Below are positions 1 to 8,299 of a stretch of 44,371 nucleotides of DNA, one piece after another. Numbering within the stretch: the first letter of the stretch is position 1; every line of letters starts with the position of its first letter. Source of the DNA: Candidatus Eisenbergiella merdipullorum (GTDB lineage Bacteria > Bacillota > Clostridia > Lachnospirales > Lachnospiraceae); assembly GCA_019118445.1 (NCBI GenBank), contig DWYY01000026.1, positions 1 through 44,371 on the forward strand, given 5' to 3'. A model generated the notes under the pieces. That model ran no database searches, was not told the DNA's origin, and was given only the letters and a program-made list of their open reading frames with translations. The position numbers were made by a program, and so were the translations under genes.

Positions 1-58
1 TCTCCTCCTAAATCCATGCTCCTTGATTCATCTTGTCCGGAGCTTTATTACGTGTAAG

Positions 59-87
59 AGAATAGCACGTTCCGTTCTGAATGTAAA
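59..87 (-). promoter_or_regulatory. Promoter for a gene beyond the left edge
   Basis: On the minus strand, TTTACA (82-87) and TATTCT (59-64) are separated by exactly 17 bp. A strong AGGAGGAGA ribosome site follows at the very left edge (about 1-9), so the leader would be roughly 50 nt. The gene itself lies outside the window. This promoter diverges from cutC. Confidence 0.55.
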
Positions 88-272
88 TAGTTTTTATAGA
101 TTTTTTTAACAAATTATGAATTTCATAAGAAATCGTTCACAATCCGTTCACATTTTTCGACAGCTTCCTCCTTTTTACTGGCAGCACATCCTTTTTTTGT
201 GCTATACTGAAAGAAACCGGGTACGCCCCCTTGCCGGCATTCCCGAAATTCATCAAAATGGAGGTAGCCATC

Positions 273-1013
273 ATGCCGTCTTATCTTCTGGAATGCTGCG
301 TGGATTCCGTAGAATCCGCCCTGAATGCTGGTCTGGGCGGAGCCGACCGTCTGGAGCTCTGCTCCGGCCTCGTCATCGGCGGGATCACGCCCACACTCTC
401 CCTTTATGAACAGATCCGCCGCCACACGGCTCTTCCCATCCATGTTCTCATCCGCCCGCGATTCGGTGATTTTCTTTATAGCGAAGAGGAACTTTCCGTG
501 ATGGAAAAAGATATCCTCACCTTCCGCCGCGCCGGGGCGCAGGGCGTGGTGATCGGCTGTCTTCAGGCAGACGGAACGCTGGATCTGGAGGCGATGAAAC
601 GCCTCATGGCTGCCGCGGAAGGCATGTCCGTAACCCTCCACCGGGCTTTTGATATGTGCCGCGATCCCCTGGAGGCGCTGGAGCAGGCAAAACAGCTCGG
701 TGTCCACACCATCCTCACCTCCGGCCAAGCGGATACCTGCATACACGCCATCCCCCTGCTCAACCAGCTCTGCAGGCTTGCAGGCAGCTCCCTCACCATC
801 CTGGCAGGCGGCGGCATCAACGCGGATGCAGTACGCCTCCTTCTGTCATGCACCGCCCTCACCGCTTTTCACATGTCGGGCAAAAAAATCCTGGAAAGCG
901 CCATGCGCTTCCGCAATCCTCATGTTTCCATGGGCCTGCCCGGTATGAGCGAATACGAAATATGGCGGACCGACCCGGAATCCGTCCGTGCCGTCCGCCG
1001 CCTCCTCCGGTGA
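273..1013 (+). CDS. cutC: CutC family protein (copper homeostasis)
   Basis: The 246-residue protein matches the CutC family, a TIM-barrel fold. It opens with LLECCVDSVESALNAG, continues with GADRLELCSGL and GGITP near residues 24-40, then HVLIRPRFGDFLYSEEE, VTLHRAFDM and LAGGGI, all hallmarks of the family. The start at 273 is chosen because GGAGG lies 8 nt upstream (260-264); an in-frame ATG at 231 has no such site. A TATACT -10 element at 203-208 may drive it. CutC has been linked to copper tolerance, but its biochemical role is unsettled. It stands alone and converges on the GH13 gene, sharing a hairpin-rich spacer with it. Confidence 0.93.
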   Translation: MPSYLLECCVDSVESALNAGLGGADRLELCSGLVIGGITPTLSLYEQIRRHTALPIHVLIRPRFGDFLYSEEELSVMEKDILTFRRAGAQGVVIGCLQADGTLDLEAMKRLMAAAEGMSVTLHRAFDMCRDPLEALEQAKQLGVHTILTSGQADTCIHAIPLLNQLCRLAGSSLTILAGGGINADAVRLLLSCTALTAFHMSGKKILESAMRFRNPHVSMGLPGMSEYEIWRTDPESVRAVRRLLR

Positions 1014-1024
1014 ATGCCCCCTTT

Positions 1025-1168
1025 GCCGCCTTAGAACTTCTCTTTCACCCAACGGTCTGACAACGGGAAGAATGCCTCTATAAGGGCATTCTTCCGCATG
1101 AGAAAGGGCGATAGCCCGTAGAAGTTCTAAGGCGGCGTCTTCTGCCGCCTTAGAACTTCTTCTCATGC
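1025..1168. repeat. Triple 17-bp repeat with nested hairpins (bidirectional terminator-like)
   Basis: A 17-bp sequence beginning GCCGCCTTAGAAC occurs directly at 1025-1041 and 1144-1160 and inverted at 1120-1136. The middle copy can pair perfectly with either neighbour; pairing with the right copy leaves a 7-nt loop. Nested inside are a perfect GGAAGAATGCC / GGCATTCTTCC hairpin (about 1066-1095), a GGGC-GATA-GCCC hairpin (1106-1117) and GCATGAGAA / TTCTCATGC (1096-1104 with 1160-1168). It fills the space between two convergent genes and abuts the GH13 stop codon, so termination is the simplest role. Confidence 0.8.
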
Positions 1169-2473
1169 TTCGCAACGCCAGAAAAACGCACTGTAAGGTG
1201 GCAGCTCGCTTCCGCCTCCGAAGTCGTGCTTCTGTCCGCTGATCAGGTCCACCGCCATACCGCAGCCGGCGTCAAAATGAGCGGTATAGGGCTCACTGTC
1301 CGCATTGATGGCGACCAGCACCCTTTCTCCTTCCGCAGCGCGTTCAAAAATACACTGTTTATTCGTCAGAACTACGGAACGGAACCCACCGTAATTCAGC
1401 GCCTTCGAACCTTTTTTCGCCGCGGAAAGCTTTCCGATAAACTCTGTCAGCTCATTTTCCACCGGCTTCTCAAAACAGGGCCGCAGCGCAGGGTCCCCAT
1501 CGCTCTTATTTCCTTTCGCGCCCCACTCGCTTCCATAATAAATGCAGGGTATGCCGGGCATGCCAAACGCCATCGCATAGATCAGGGGCAGATGCTTTTC
1601 ATTGGTCAGGATGCTTGCCACACGGGTCACGTCATGGTTGTCCACAAAGGTCATCAGATGCAGGCCCTTATACAGCGTCCAGCCCTCCGGCCCAAACTGG
1701 CGCATCAGGGAATGGTTGATCTCAAACATGTTCATGCTGTTGAAGCTGGAATACAGACCCTTGTAGCACTCATAGTTCGTGCAGGAATGAAGCATCTGGT
1801 CGTTCACCAGCGTCTTGTAATCCCCGTGCAGGATCTCCCCGACCAGGAAGAAGTCTTTCTTCAGCCCATCGCAGAAGCTGCGCAGCCGGCGCACGAAATC
1901 ATGATCCAGCAGATACGCCACATCCAGCCGCAGTCCGTCGATATCAAAGGTCTCCACCCAGTAACGGACGCTTTCCAGAATATGCTGAACGACCTCCTCA
2001 TTTTTCAGGTTCAGCTTCACCAGGTCATAATTTCCCTCCCAGCCCTCATACCACAGGCCGTCATCATAGTTGGAGTTTCCGCCCAGATTGATATAAAACC
2101 AGTTCAGGTAAGGAGAACGCTCCCTGTTCTTTAACACATCCTGAAAAGCCCAGAAGCCCCTTCCCACGTGGTTGAACACGCCATCCAGCACCACGCGTAT
2201 CCCCGCCTCGTGCAGACTCCCGCATACGGAGGCAAAATCCTCGTTGCTTCCCAGCCTGCAGTCAATCTTTCTGAAATCTCTTGTATTATAACCGTGGGTA
2301 TCAGACTCAAACACAGGAGAAAAATAAATCGCGTCCGCGCCGATCTTCCTGATATGAGGGATCCAGTCCTTCACCTTCAGGATACGCGGTTTCTCCACCC
2401 CGTCGTTTTCAAACGGCGCGCCGCAGAAGCCCAGCGGATAGATCTGATAAAATACGCTTTCATATGCCCACAT
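1163..2473 (-). CDS. GH13 alpha-amylase-family glycosidase, cytoplasmic
   Basis: This 436-residue enzyme carries the conserved GH13 regions in order: DGVFNHV near residue 98, GLRLDVAYLL near 179 (catalytic nucleophile Asp), GEILHGD near 210 (acid/base Glu) and FVDNHDVTRV near 278 (transition-state Asp). It probably hydrolyses alpha-1,4 glucans or maltodextrins. There is no signal peptide and no N-terminal starch-binding domain, so it should act inside the cell on imported oligosaccharides; the exact specificity cannot be read. Start at 2473 (MWAYES) is preferred over an upstream ATG because AAGAGG lies about 9 nt upstream. The C-terminal part is a typical short beta domain. Confidence 0.93.
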   Translation of the reverse strand: MWAYESVFYQIYPLGFCGAPFENDGVEKPRILKVKDWIPHIRKIGADAIYFSPVFESDTHGYNTRDFRKIDCRLGSNEDFASVCGSLHEAGIRVVLDGVFNHVGRGFWAFQDVLKNRERSPYLNWFYINLGGNSNYDDGLWYEGWEGNYDLVKLNLKNEEVVQHILESVRYWVETFDIDGLRLDVAYLLDHDFVRRLRSFCDGLKKDFFLVGEILHGDYKTLVNDQMLHSCTNYECYKGLYSSFNSMNMFEINHSLMRQFGPEGWTLYKGLHLMTFVDNHDVTRVASILTNEKHLPLIYAMAFGMPGIPCIYYGSEWGAKGNKSDGDPALRPCFEKPVENELTEFIGKLSAAKKGSKALNYGGFRSVVLTNKQCIFERAAEGERVLVAINADSEPYTAHFDAGCGMAVDLISGQKHDFGGGSELPPYSAFFWRCEA

Positions 2474-2556
2474 TTTACGCAACCTCTTTTCCTGCCGCGC
2501 AGGCGTCATTTCGCACAGGCGGCATTTTTGAAAACCAAAAAACTTCCAACCGGTAC

Positions 2557-2585
2557 ATTATACCACAGCCAGAGCAGTTCCGTCA
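2557..2585 (-). promoter_or_regulatory. Promoter of the GH13 gene
   Basis: The minus strand shows TATAAT (2557-2562) with an extended TGn motif. TGACGG (2580-2585) lies 17 bp upstream as a weak -35. Transcription would begin about 80 nt before the chosen GH13 start. The DnaA-box-like cluster begins just upstream of it. Confidence 0.5.
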
Positions 2586-2608
2586 CTCTCTTTCTGCCGC
2601 GCTTGGTC

Positions 2609-2914
2609 TCATCCACAATTTCCCTTTTCCTGTTATCCACAACCCCATATCCGTGGATAAACGTCCGGATTTTTCCACAAAATGTGGAAAAATCCATTGA
2701 CCGATCCAGTTCTGTTTCTCCTTTCCCCAGCTTTTTGTGAAAATGTGGAAAACCCCCTCTTTCCGCTGTCTGTCAGCCCTTCCGGCAAAAGTAATCCCCA
2801 ATTTCCACAGACTTATCCACAATCAAACCAGTCAATCCCTCTATATCTACCCATTTTTCAGCAAAATACAATATCTTTCTCCCCGGAAACGCTTTTTTCA
2901 CAGAGTTATCCACA
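2609..2914. promoter_or_regulatory. Cluster of DnaA-box-like 9-mers
   Basis: Three perfect TTATCCACA boxes lie at 2633-2641, 2813-2821 and 2906-2914. Three TTTTCCACA boxes, which fit the TTWTNCACA consensus, lie at 2671-2679 (+), 2683-2691 (-) and 2744-2752 (-). A degenerate-consensus TTTTTCACA lies at 2894-2902. One-mismatch copies lie at 2609-2617 and 2652-2660 (-). All fall in the 450-bp spacer between the GH13 gene and the helicase; I see no coding sequence there. There is no dnaA or dnaN nearby, so this is more likely a DnaA-binding cluster (titration or regulation) than oriC, though an ectopic origin cannot be excluded. Confidence 0.7.
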
Positions 2915-2922
2915 ACATCCGT

Positions 2923-5346
2923 TCACAGCCATTCGTCCCAGAAGCGCTCCACTCTGGCGGCTATCAGGTCCACGGTAACAGCTTCATATTCCACCCATTC
3001 TCTCGGAAACAGTCTCTGGTAAGAGCCGGTCAGGAAACGGTCATCCAGCAGCACCACGATCCCCACATCCTCCGCCGTGCGGATCACCCGTCCGGCCGCC
3101 TGAAGGACCTTGTTCATTCCCGGATAACGATAAGCATAGTCAAAGCCGTTCTTTCCCATCCCGTCAAAATATTGCTTTAAGATCTCCCGTTCGCTGCACA
3201 CCTGCGGCAACCCGGTCCCCACGATGATGGCGCCAATAAGGCTGTCCTTTTTCAGATCGATCCCCTCGCTGAATATCCCACCCATCACACAGAATCCCAG
3301 AAGGCTCCTGTCTTCTTCCTGTTCCACCTCAATGTGTATCTTTTCCTCCAGGTCGCAGTCCCGGTTGCCCTCGAACCGTCCCAGAAAATACTCCCTGTCC
3401 TCCTCCTTCATATAATCCTCCTGGATCAGGCATTCCTCCTGCTCCTCATCCAGAAAACATTCCTCATAGATTTCATAGACATTCTGCAGAAAAATGTGGG
3501 ACGGGAAAAAGATCAGATAATTTCCATGCCTCTGCCTCGTAATCTCATACAGATACCGGGCAATGTTATAATATTCCTGGCGGTCGCGCCGGGTATATCG
3601 GCTCGTCACATCCCTGCCGATGAACAGCCCCTTCTTTTTCGGGTCAAAGGAAGACCTGGCATATACCTCGTAATCCTCCCCATCCCCTCCGAGAAGCCCT
3701 TTGTAATACTGAATGGGAAGGAAGGTAGCGGAAAATAGAATCGTGCTGGCCGCCCGGCCCATGCACTCCTTCAGGTTGACGGCAGGATTCACACAGAACA
3801 GCTTGAGAAGGAACCTGTCCCCATCCAATTCCGTATAGACGACATAATTTTCATCCAGCCTGTCATAAATATCCAGAAAATGCGTCAGCACAAAATAAAA
3901 TTCCAGGATTTCCTCCCTGACTGGACTGTCATCATGTTCCTCCAGATACGTTCCCATCGTCTCAGATAACTGCTGCACGGCGAGCACCAGCCCGTCGATC
4001 TCCTTTACCGGAACCACCCGGCAGCCCTCGCATTCCCGTTTCAGCTCCAGGAGCCTGGAATTGCATTTTTCAAGCTGCCGCTCCATTTTTCCGTCGTATT
4101 CTTTCACACTCCGCCTGAGCGTAAGAAAATCCTCCTTGACCAGAACGGCGCTGTACATCTCCCGCCCCCGTTCTACCAGGTTGTGGGCCTCGTCGATCAG
4201 AAACAGATACTGCCCTCCCCCTCCCTGGGTCTGTCCCCCTTCCCCGAAAAAACGCTTCAGATAAACATGCGGGTCAAATACATAGTTATAGTCGCAGATG
4301 ATCCCGTCGGAAAACAGACTCATGTCCAGGCTCAGCTCAAAGGGGCAGACCTGATATCTGCGGGCATATGCCTCGATCGTCTCCCGGTGATAGTGGTCTT
4401 CATGCAGAAGCAGGTCATACATGGCTTCATTGATCCGGTCATAGTGTCCTTTCGCAAACGGACAGGCCGCCGGGTTGCATTCCGCCTCTTCCAGAAAGCA
4501 TATCTTGTCCTTTGCCGTCAAGATGACCGTCTTCATCCGCAGGCCGTTTCCGCGCAGGAGCTGAAAGGTATTGTCCGCCACCGTTCTCGTGATCGTTTTG
4601 GCCGTCAGATAGAAGATGCGCTCCGCCTTTCCCTCTCCCATGGCCTTCACCGCCGGGAATACGGTGGAAAGGGTTTTCCCCACTCCTGTGGGAGCTTCGA
4701 TGAACAGCTTTTTCTTACGGACAATGCTCCGGTATACATACCCGGCCAGCCCCTTCTGCCCCTCTCTGTAAGGAAAGGGAAAAGCGAGCTCCCTGATCGA
4801 TCCTGTCCGGATCTTCTGCCATTCATACCCTAAGTCCGCCCACTTCCGGTATTCCTCCAGCAGGCCGAAAAACCATTCCTCCAGCTCTTTTGCGGAATAT
4901 TCCTGCACAAAATATTTCAGTTCCTCCGTCTCCAGATTGCAGTAAGTCATCCTGACCTTCATCCGTTCCCGCTTCCGATCGGAGGCATACATATAGGCAT
5001 AACATTTTGCCTGAGCCAGATGTACAGGAACCGGTTCCCTCATTTTTTCCAGGTCCCGGTATGTCCCTTTAATCTCATCTATGGTCACGGCTTCCTGCGG
5101 CGCGCTTTCCCCATGTATCACGCCGTCGGCGCGTCCCTCCACCACCAGGTCATAAGCGGGCGTGCCGTACACATACCTGAGCGACACCTCCGCCTGGTAC
5201 TCCGCCCCCATCCGCCGCTGGATCATGCGGTGGATGCGTCCGCCTTCCGCCATCGCATTGTCCGGCGCCGTCTTCCTTCTATTGTCAATATCCCCGCTCC
5301 GCAGGATAAATTCAACCAGAGCGCGCACGGATATCCTTATTTCCAT
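2923..5346 (-). CDS. PD-(D/E)XK nuclease fused to DinG/XPD-type helicase
   Basis: This 807-residue protein has two parts. Residues 1 to about 190 look like a Cas4/RecB-type nuclease, with GRADGVI, VTIDEIKGT and HLAQAKCYAYMY as the D...ExK...Q-type motifs. The rest is a superfamily 2 iron-sulfur helicase: Walker A APTGVGKT near 220, four cysteines between about 280 and 340 (CFLEEAEC, ACPF, VCPFE) that would hold a 4Fe-4S cluster, DEAHN near 384, and motif VI QAAGRVIRT near 750. It would unwind DNA 5'-3' and may nick or trim it, in repair or R-loop/D-loop removal. Start 5346 has AAGGAGG upstream. Confidence 0.88.
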   Translation of the reverse strand: MEIRISVRALVEFILRSGDIDNRRKTAPDNAMAEGGRIHRMIQRRMGAEYQAEVSLRYVYGTPAYDLVVEGRADGVIHGESAPQEAVTIDEIKGTYRDLEKMREPVPVHLAQAKCYAYMYASDRKRERMKVRMTYCNLETEELKYFVQEYSAKELEEWFFGLLEEYRKWADLGYEWQKIRTGSIRELAFPFPYREGQKGLAGYVYRSIVRKKKLFIEAPTGVGKTLSTVFPAVKAMGEGKAERIFYLTAKTITRTVADNTFQLLRGNGLRMKTVILTAKDKICFLEEAECNPAACPFAKGHYDRINEAMYDLLLHEDHYHRETIEAYARRYQVCPFELSLDMSLFSDGIICDYNYVFDPHVYLKRFFGEGGQTQGGGGQYLFLIDEAHNLVERGREMYSAVLVKEDFLTLRRSVKEYDGKMERQLEKCNSRLLELKRECEGCRVVPVKEIDGLVLAVQQLSETMGTYLEEHDDSPVREEILEFYFVLTHFLDIYDRLDENYVVYTELDGDRFLLKLFCVNPAVNLKECMGRAASTILFSATFLPIQYYKGLLGGDGEDYEVYARSSFDPKKKGLFIGRDVTSRYTRRDRQEYYNIARYLYEITRQRHGNYLIFFPSHIFLQNVYEIYEECFLDEEQEECLIQEDYMKEEDREYFLGRFEGNRDCDLEEKIHIEVEQEEDRSLLGFCVMGGIFSEGIDLKKDSLIGAIIVGTGLPQVCSEREILKQYFDGMGKNGFDYAYRYPGMNKVLQAAGRVIRTAEDVGIVVLLDDRFLTGSYQRLFPREWVEYEAVTVDLIAARVERFWDEWL

Positions 5347-5435
5347 CAGACCGCCTCCTTCCGGCTTCGTTACAGCGCTTCGTTTCAGCCGATTGATCGG
5401 CCGCACGCCAAAGCTTCTGATCAGCCGGTATCATA

Positions 5436-5464
5436 ATATTACCATTTTGCAAAAGGAGGCACAA
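5436..5464 (-). promoter_or_regulatory. Promoter of the nuclease-helicase gene
   Basis: TTGTGC (5459-5464) and TAATAT (5436-5441) sit on the minus strand with a 17-bp spacer, about 90 nt before the helicase start codon. No LexA-type palindrome of good quality is visible here. Confidence 0.45.
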
Positions 5465-5551
5465 CCTTTTTCGAATGGGTGTTCTGGGAACATTTACAGA
5501 TCAGCGGGAAAAGTTCTGCGATTTTGCAGAAGAGAGAACAGGATTTGAAGA

Positions 5552-5588
5552 TAAAAAGAAAGAGCAGGGCGTTCTGCCGTCCTGCTCT
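5552..5588 (-). terminator. Rho-independent terminator of the HPr-like gene
   Basis: On the minus strand GAGCAGG pairs with CCTGCTC (5581-5587 with 5562-5568) and is followed by TTTCTTTTT. It starts a few bases after the stop codon of the small HPr-like gene. Confidence 0.85.
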
Positions 5589-5594
5589 CATTTT

Positions 5595-5840
5595 TCAGCC
5601 CGCAAGGGAAAACTGTCTGAGATAACTGTCAAATTTCTCGCTGTAGCCGTGGCACCAGACCGTAAGGACACGATTCAGATCCAGGCCAAGCACGCCCAGG
5701 ATGGATTTCGCGTCTACTACATAACTGTTGTATGCGATATCAATATCAAAATCACAGCCGGAAGCTGCCCGGACGAAATCCTTCACCTCATCTGGCCTCA
5801 ACATGATCCTGTACTGAAAGAATCCATTTCCGCTTTTCAT
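5595..5840 (-). CDS. HPr-family protein lacking the active-site histidine
   Basis: The 81-residue protein matches the PTS HPr fold in its second half: DFVRAASGCDFDIDIAYNSY, then VDAKSILGVLGLDL, which corresponds to the region around regulatory Ser46, ending in a helix. The N-terminal segment that normally carries the phospho-accepting His15 reads IMLRPDEVKDF and has no histidine. It therefore cannot act as a classical phosphocarrier and is probably a regulatory or structural HPr relative, a type seen in Lachnospiraceae. Start 5840 is chosen over 5909, which would leave only about 11 nt of leader and no ribosome site; AAAGGA lies 13 nt upstream of 5840, which is loose. Confidence 0.72.
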   Translation of the reverse strand: MKSGNGFFQYRIMLRPDEVKDFVRAASGCDFDIDIAYNSYVVDAKSILGVLGLDLNRVLTVWCHGYSEKFDSYLRQFSLAG

Positions 5841-5926
5841 CAATATATCCACATCCTTTCCAAACAGCCCTGCCGGATGGCAGCGGCAGATCGCGTCAGT
5901 TTTCTTCATTTTTCTGAATCGAATTT

Positions 5927-5954
5927 ATTATACTCGAAAGGTATAAAATGTAAA
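5927..5954 (-). promoter_or_regulatory. Promoter of the HPr-like gene
   Basis: TTTACA (5949-5954), a 16-bp spacer and a perfect TATAAT (5927-5932) lie on the minus strand, upstream of the HPr-like gene. Confidence 0.65.
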
Positions 5955-6060
5955 GACCGCATTTTTCGACAAAAAATATACGTCTTCACCGGTCCGGTCA
6001 TTTTGTCCTCTCCGATCCTGTATCTGCACCGCATTTTGGAGAAAAAGTATATTTTCTTCT

Positions 6061-6081
6061 TTTTCCCTTTTCTAGGGAAAA
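6061..6081 (-). terminator. Weak hairpin after the DUF4130 gene
   Basis: TTTTCCC pairs with GGGAAAA across a 7-nt loop, 13 bp past the DUF4130 stop codon. The following sequence is A-rich rather than T-rich, so it is a weak candidate for termination. Confidence 0.35.
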
Positions 6082-6093
6082 CACAATTTACCT

Positions 6094-6870
6094 CTATTTC
6101 CCGCCAAATTCCACCATATATTCTTGAAATCTGTACGGAAGCATCTGCCTCTGGAGCGTCCGGTTTTCTCTTTCCTTTATCATTATCTTACGGCAGAAGA
6201 AGCGGAAAAGTTCCTGCATCTGCCTCTCATTTTCCGTCAGGACCAGGTCCTTCTTCTCCGGCCCGTTTTCGCAGACGGCAAGAAACCACTCCTGATACGC
6301 CGGATGCACGCCGTAAAGCCTCCGTCCTTCATCCAAGATCACGAAGTTCTCTCCCGGAAACCGGTCTGCGAAATGAGGCATCATATGAGCAAGCACGTTG
6401 TTCTTAGGCCCGATCTGGGAAAACAGAAGACCGTCCTGTGTTTCCGAAAACCGCAGAAATCCCAACAGATGATGGGATTCATTGCCAGCGGCGCGTGCCA
6501 GCTCAAAGGTCCGCGCCACATAGGGATTTCCCAGATGCGCCATCAGATTTCCCCGCACCTTTCCCGAGAGCCCTTCCGCCACAGTGCGGTATACGGCCTG
6601 TCCCTTATCCGTCTGCCAGGAGGAAAGCGCCAGGCAGAGCTGTTCATAGCATTCCCCGCCGAATCTCCTCTGAAGCGTCCGCGACACCTTTTCCGCCTTT
6701 CCCGCATCCGGCCGCACAGTGATATAATCCGAAAACAGCCAGAAATTCCCTTCCTCCCCAACCTGGATCACCGTATGGGAGGGATCGCATTTTCTCTCAT
6801 ACGCCTCATAAATTCCGGTATAAATTCCCTCCTGGGTATCCTCGCAGACGAGGATCTGATTCCCTTCCAT
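6094..6870 (-). CDS. DUF4130 protein (TIGR03915-type, partner of the DNA-repair radical SAM)
   Basis: The 258-residue protein fits the DUF4130 family, annotated as a probable DNA metabolism protein. It opens with ILVCEDTQEGIYTGIYEAY and has the GNLMAHLGNPYVARTFELAR and HLLGFLRFSE segments. The family occurs next to, or fused with, uracil-DNA-glycosylase-like domains and always beside the radical SAM protein found here. Start 6870 is taken because GGAGAAAAGAGGG precedes it. It overlaps the end of the radical SAM gene by 65 nt in another frame, implying tight coupling. No UDG domain is fused here. Biochemical activity is unknown. Confidence 0.87.
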   Translation of the reverse strand: MEGNQILVCEDTQEGIYTGIYEAYERKCDPSHTVIQVGEEGNFWLFSDYITVRPDAGKAEKVSRTLQRRFGGECYEQLCLALSSWQTDKGQAVYRTVAEGLSGKVRGNLMAHLGNPYVARTFELARAAGNESHHLLGFLRFSETQDGLLFSQIGPKNNVLAHMMPHFADRFPGENFVILDEGRRLYGVHPAYQEWFLAVCENGPEKKDLVLTENERQMQELFRFFCRKIMIKERENRTLQRQMLPYRFQEYMVEFGGK

Positions 6871-8245
6871 CCCTCTTTTCTCCTCTCTCCTGCCCTGCCG
6901 CAGCATTTTGGGGTCCGAAATCCTCATCGTCAAACAGGGAAAGCTGCCGATAGGACACGCCCTCCGTTCCCAGAAGGAAGCCTTCCGTCAGCTCCCTCTC
7001 CCGTCTGCCCGCACCCTGTCCGCCGATCAGATTCCGCGCGATATAATCCTCTTCCAGCCGGATCGGAGCCAGCATTTTCCCGCCGCAGGTGATAAAATAC
7101 AACGCGCGCTTCAAAACCACGCCCATCTTTTTCAGGTCCTCAAAACGAAGCATCCCGTTCCTTCTCGCCCCCACGATCCGTCTGGCGCTTTTGGTCCCGA
7201 TCCCGGGAACACGAAGCAGGAGCTGGTAATCCGCCCGGCACACCTCCACAGGGAAATATTCCAGATGCCGGAGCGCCCAGTCCGCCTTAGGATCCAGGAG
7301 GACATTGAAATTCGGCCTCCCTTCATCCAGAAGCTCCTCCGCCCGAAAACCGTAAAACCGCAGCAGCCAGTCGGCCTGATACAGCCTGTGCTCCCGCAGG
7401 AGCGGCGGTCCGCCCGGGAGCGCGGGAAGCTCCTTATCCTCGTTTACCGCGACAAAGGCCGAGTAGAAGACCCTCTTCAGGCTGAATTTATCATAGAGCG
7501 ACTGCGCCACCGACAGAATCTGATAATCCGTTTCCGGCGTAGCTCCGATGATCATCTGCGTGGACTGTCCCGCAGGAACGAAAGAAGGCGCATTCCGGTA
7601 TACGGCCAGCTCCTCTTTATTCTGTGCGATCCCCGTCTGGATCTGGCGCATCGGGGCAAGGATGGTCTTCCTGTGTTTGTTCGGCGCAAGCCGCCTCAGC
7701 CCCTCAGCCGTCGGAAGCTCCAGATTCACGCTCATCCGGTCGGCAAGGAACCCGGTCCGTCTCACCAACTCCGGGTCTGCCCCCGGTATCGCCTTCACAT
7801 GGATATAACCCTGGAAATGATGTACCTTCCGCAACAGGCAGAGCGCAGCATACATCAGTTCCATCGTATGATCCGGGCTGTACAGGATTCCGGAGCTTAA
7901 AAAAAGCCCTTCGATATAATTCCGCCTGTAAAATTCGATCGTCAGCCTGCATACCTCCTCCGGTGTGAAGGATGCCCGCGGCACGTCATTGCTGCGCCGG
8001 TTGACACAATATTTGCAGTCATAGATACATTCGTTGGTAAACAGGATCTTTAACAGGCTGATACATCTTCCGTCACCCGAAAAGCTGTGGCAGATGCCTG
8101 CGCTGATGGTATTCCCGATCCCCTTGCCGTCTCCCCTCCTGTCGCTTCCGCTGCTCGTACATGCCACATCGTATTTGGCAGCATCCGTCAGGATTCCCAG
8201 CTTCTCCATGATGCTTCTATGACTATCGCTGATCCTGTATTCCAT
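6806..8245 (-). CDS. Radical SAM protein, putative DNA modification/repair (TIGR03916-type)
   Basis: This 479-residue protein has the radical SAM cluster CxxxCxxC at residues 73-80 (CIYDCKYC), preceded by SLLKILFTNE. A helix-hairpin-helix DNA-binding segment, LLRVPGIGTKSARRIVGARR, lies near 355-375. Together they define the family of putative DNA modification/repair radical SAM enzymes, paired with DUF4130. The last 20 or so residues overlap the DUF4130 gene. The promoter carries two LexA-like boxes, which supports a damage-induced role. The start at 8245 has a distant AAGGAAG; an ATG at 8209 is the alternative. Confidence 0.9.
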   Translation of the reverse strand: MEYRISDSHRSIMEKLGILTDAAKYDVACTSSGSDRRGDGKGIGNTISAGICHSFSGDGRCISLLKILFTNECIYDCKYCVNRRSNDVPRASFTPEEVCRLTIEFYRRNYIEGLFLSSGILYSPDHTMELMYAALCLLRKVHHFQGYIHVKAIPGADPELVRRTGFLADRMSVNLELPTAEGLRRLAPNKHRKTILAPMRQIQTGIAQNKEELAVYRNAPSFVPAGQSTQMIIGATPETDYQILSVAQSLYDKFSLKRVFYSAFVAVNEDKELPALPGGPPLLREHRLYQADWLLRFYGFRAEELLDEGRPNFNVLLDPKADWALRHLEYFPVEVCRADYQLLLRVPGIGTKSARRIVGARRNGMLRFEDLKKMGVVLKRALYFITCGGKMLAPIRLEEDYIARNLIGGQGAGRRERELTEGFLLGTEGVSYRQLSLFDDEDFGPQNAAAGQERGEKRDGRESDPRLRGYPGGNLYRNL

Positions 8246-8299
8246 GATAAGATCATTGCTTCCTTCCCTTTACCCGCCCGGAGGGGCTACATCTTGATT

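Noticed and set aside
1226..2134. A 302-codon rightward frame over the GH13 gene
   Set aside because: It is the complement of an enzyme with all catalytic motifs; no ribosome site or family match.
2609..2914. Calling the DnaA-box cluster an origin of replication
   Set aside because: No dnaA/dnaN next to it and no clear AT-rich unwinding element with trio motifs; kept only as a DnaA-box cluster.
5475..6407. A 310-codon rightward frame over the HPr-like and DUF4130 genes
   Set aside because: It crosses a terminator, a promoter and two genes on the other strand and has no domain or ribosome site.
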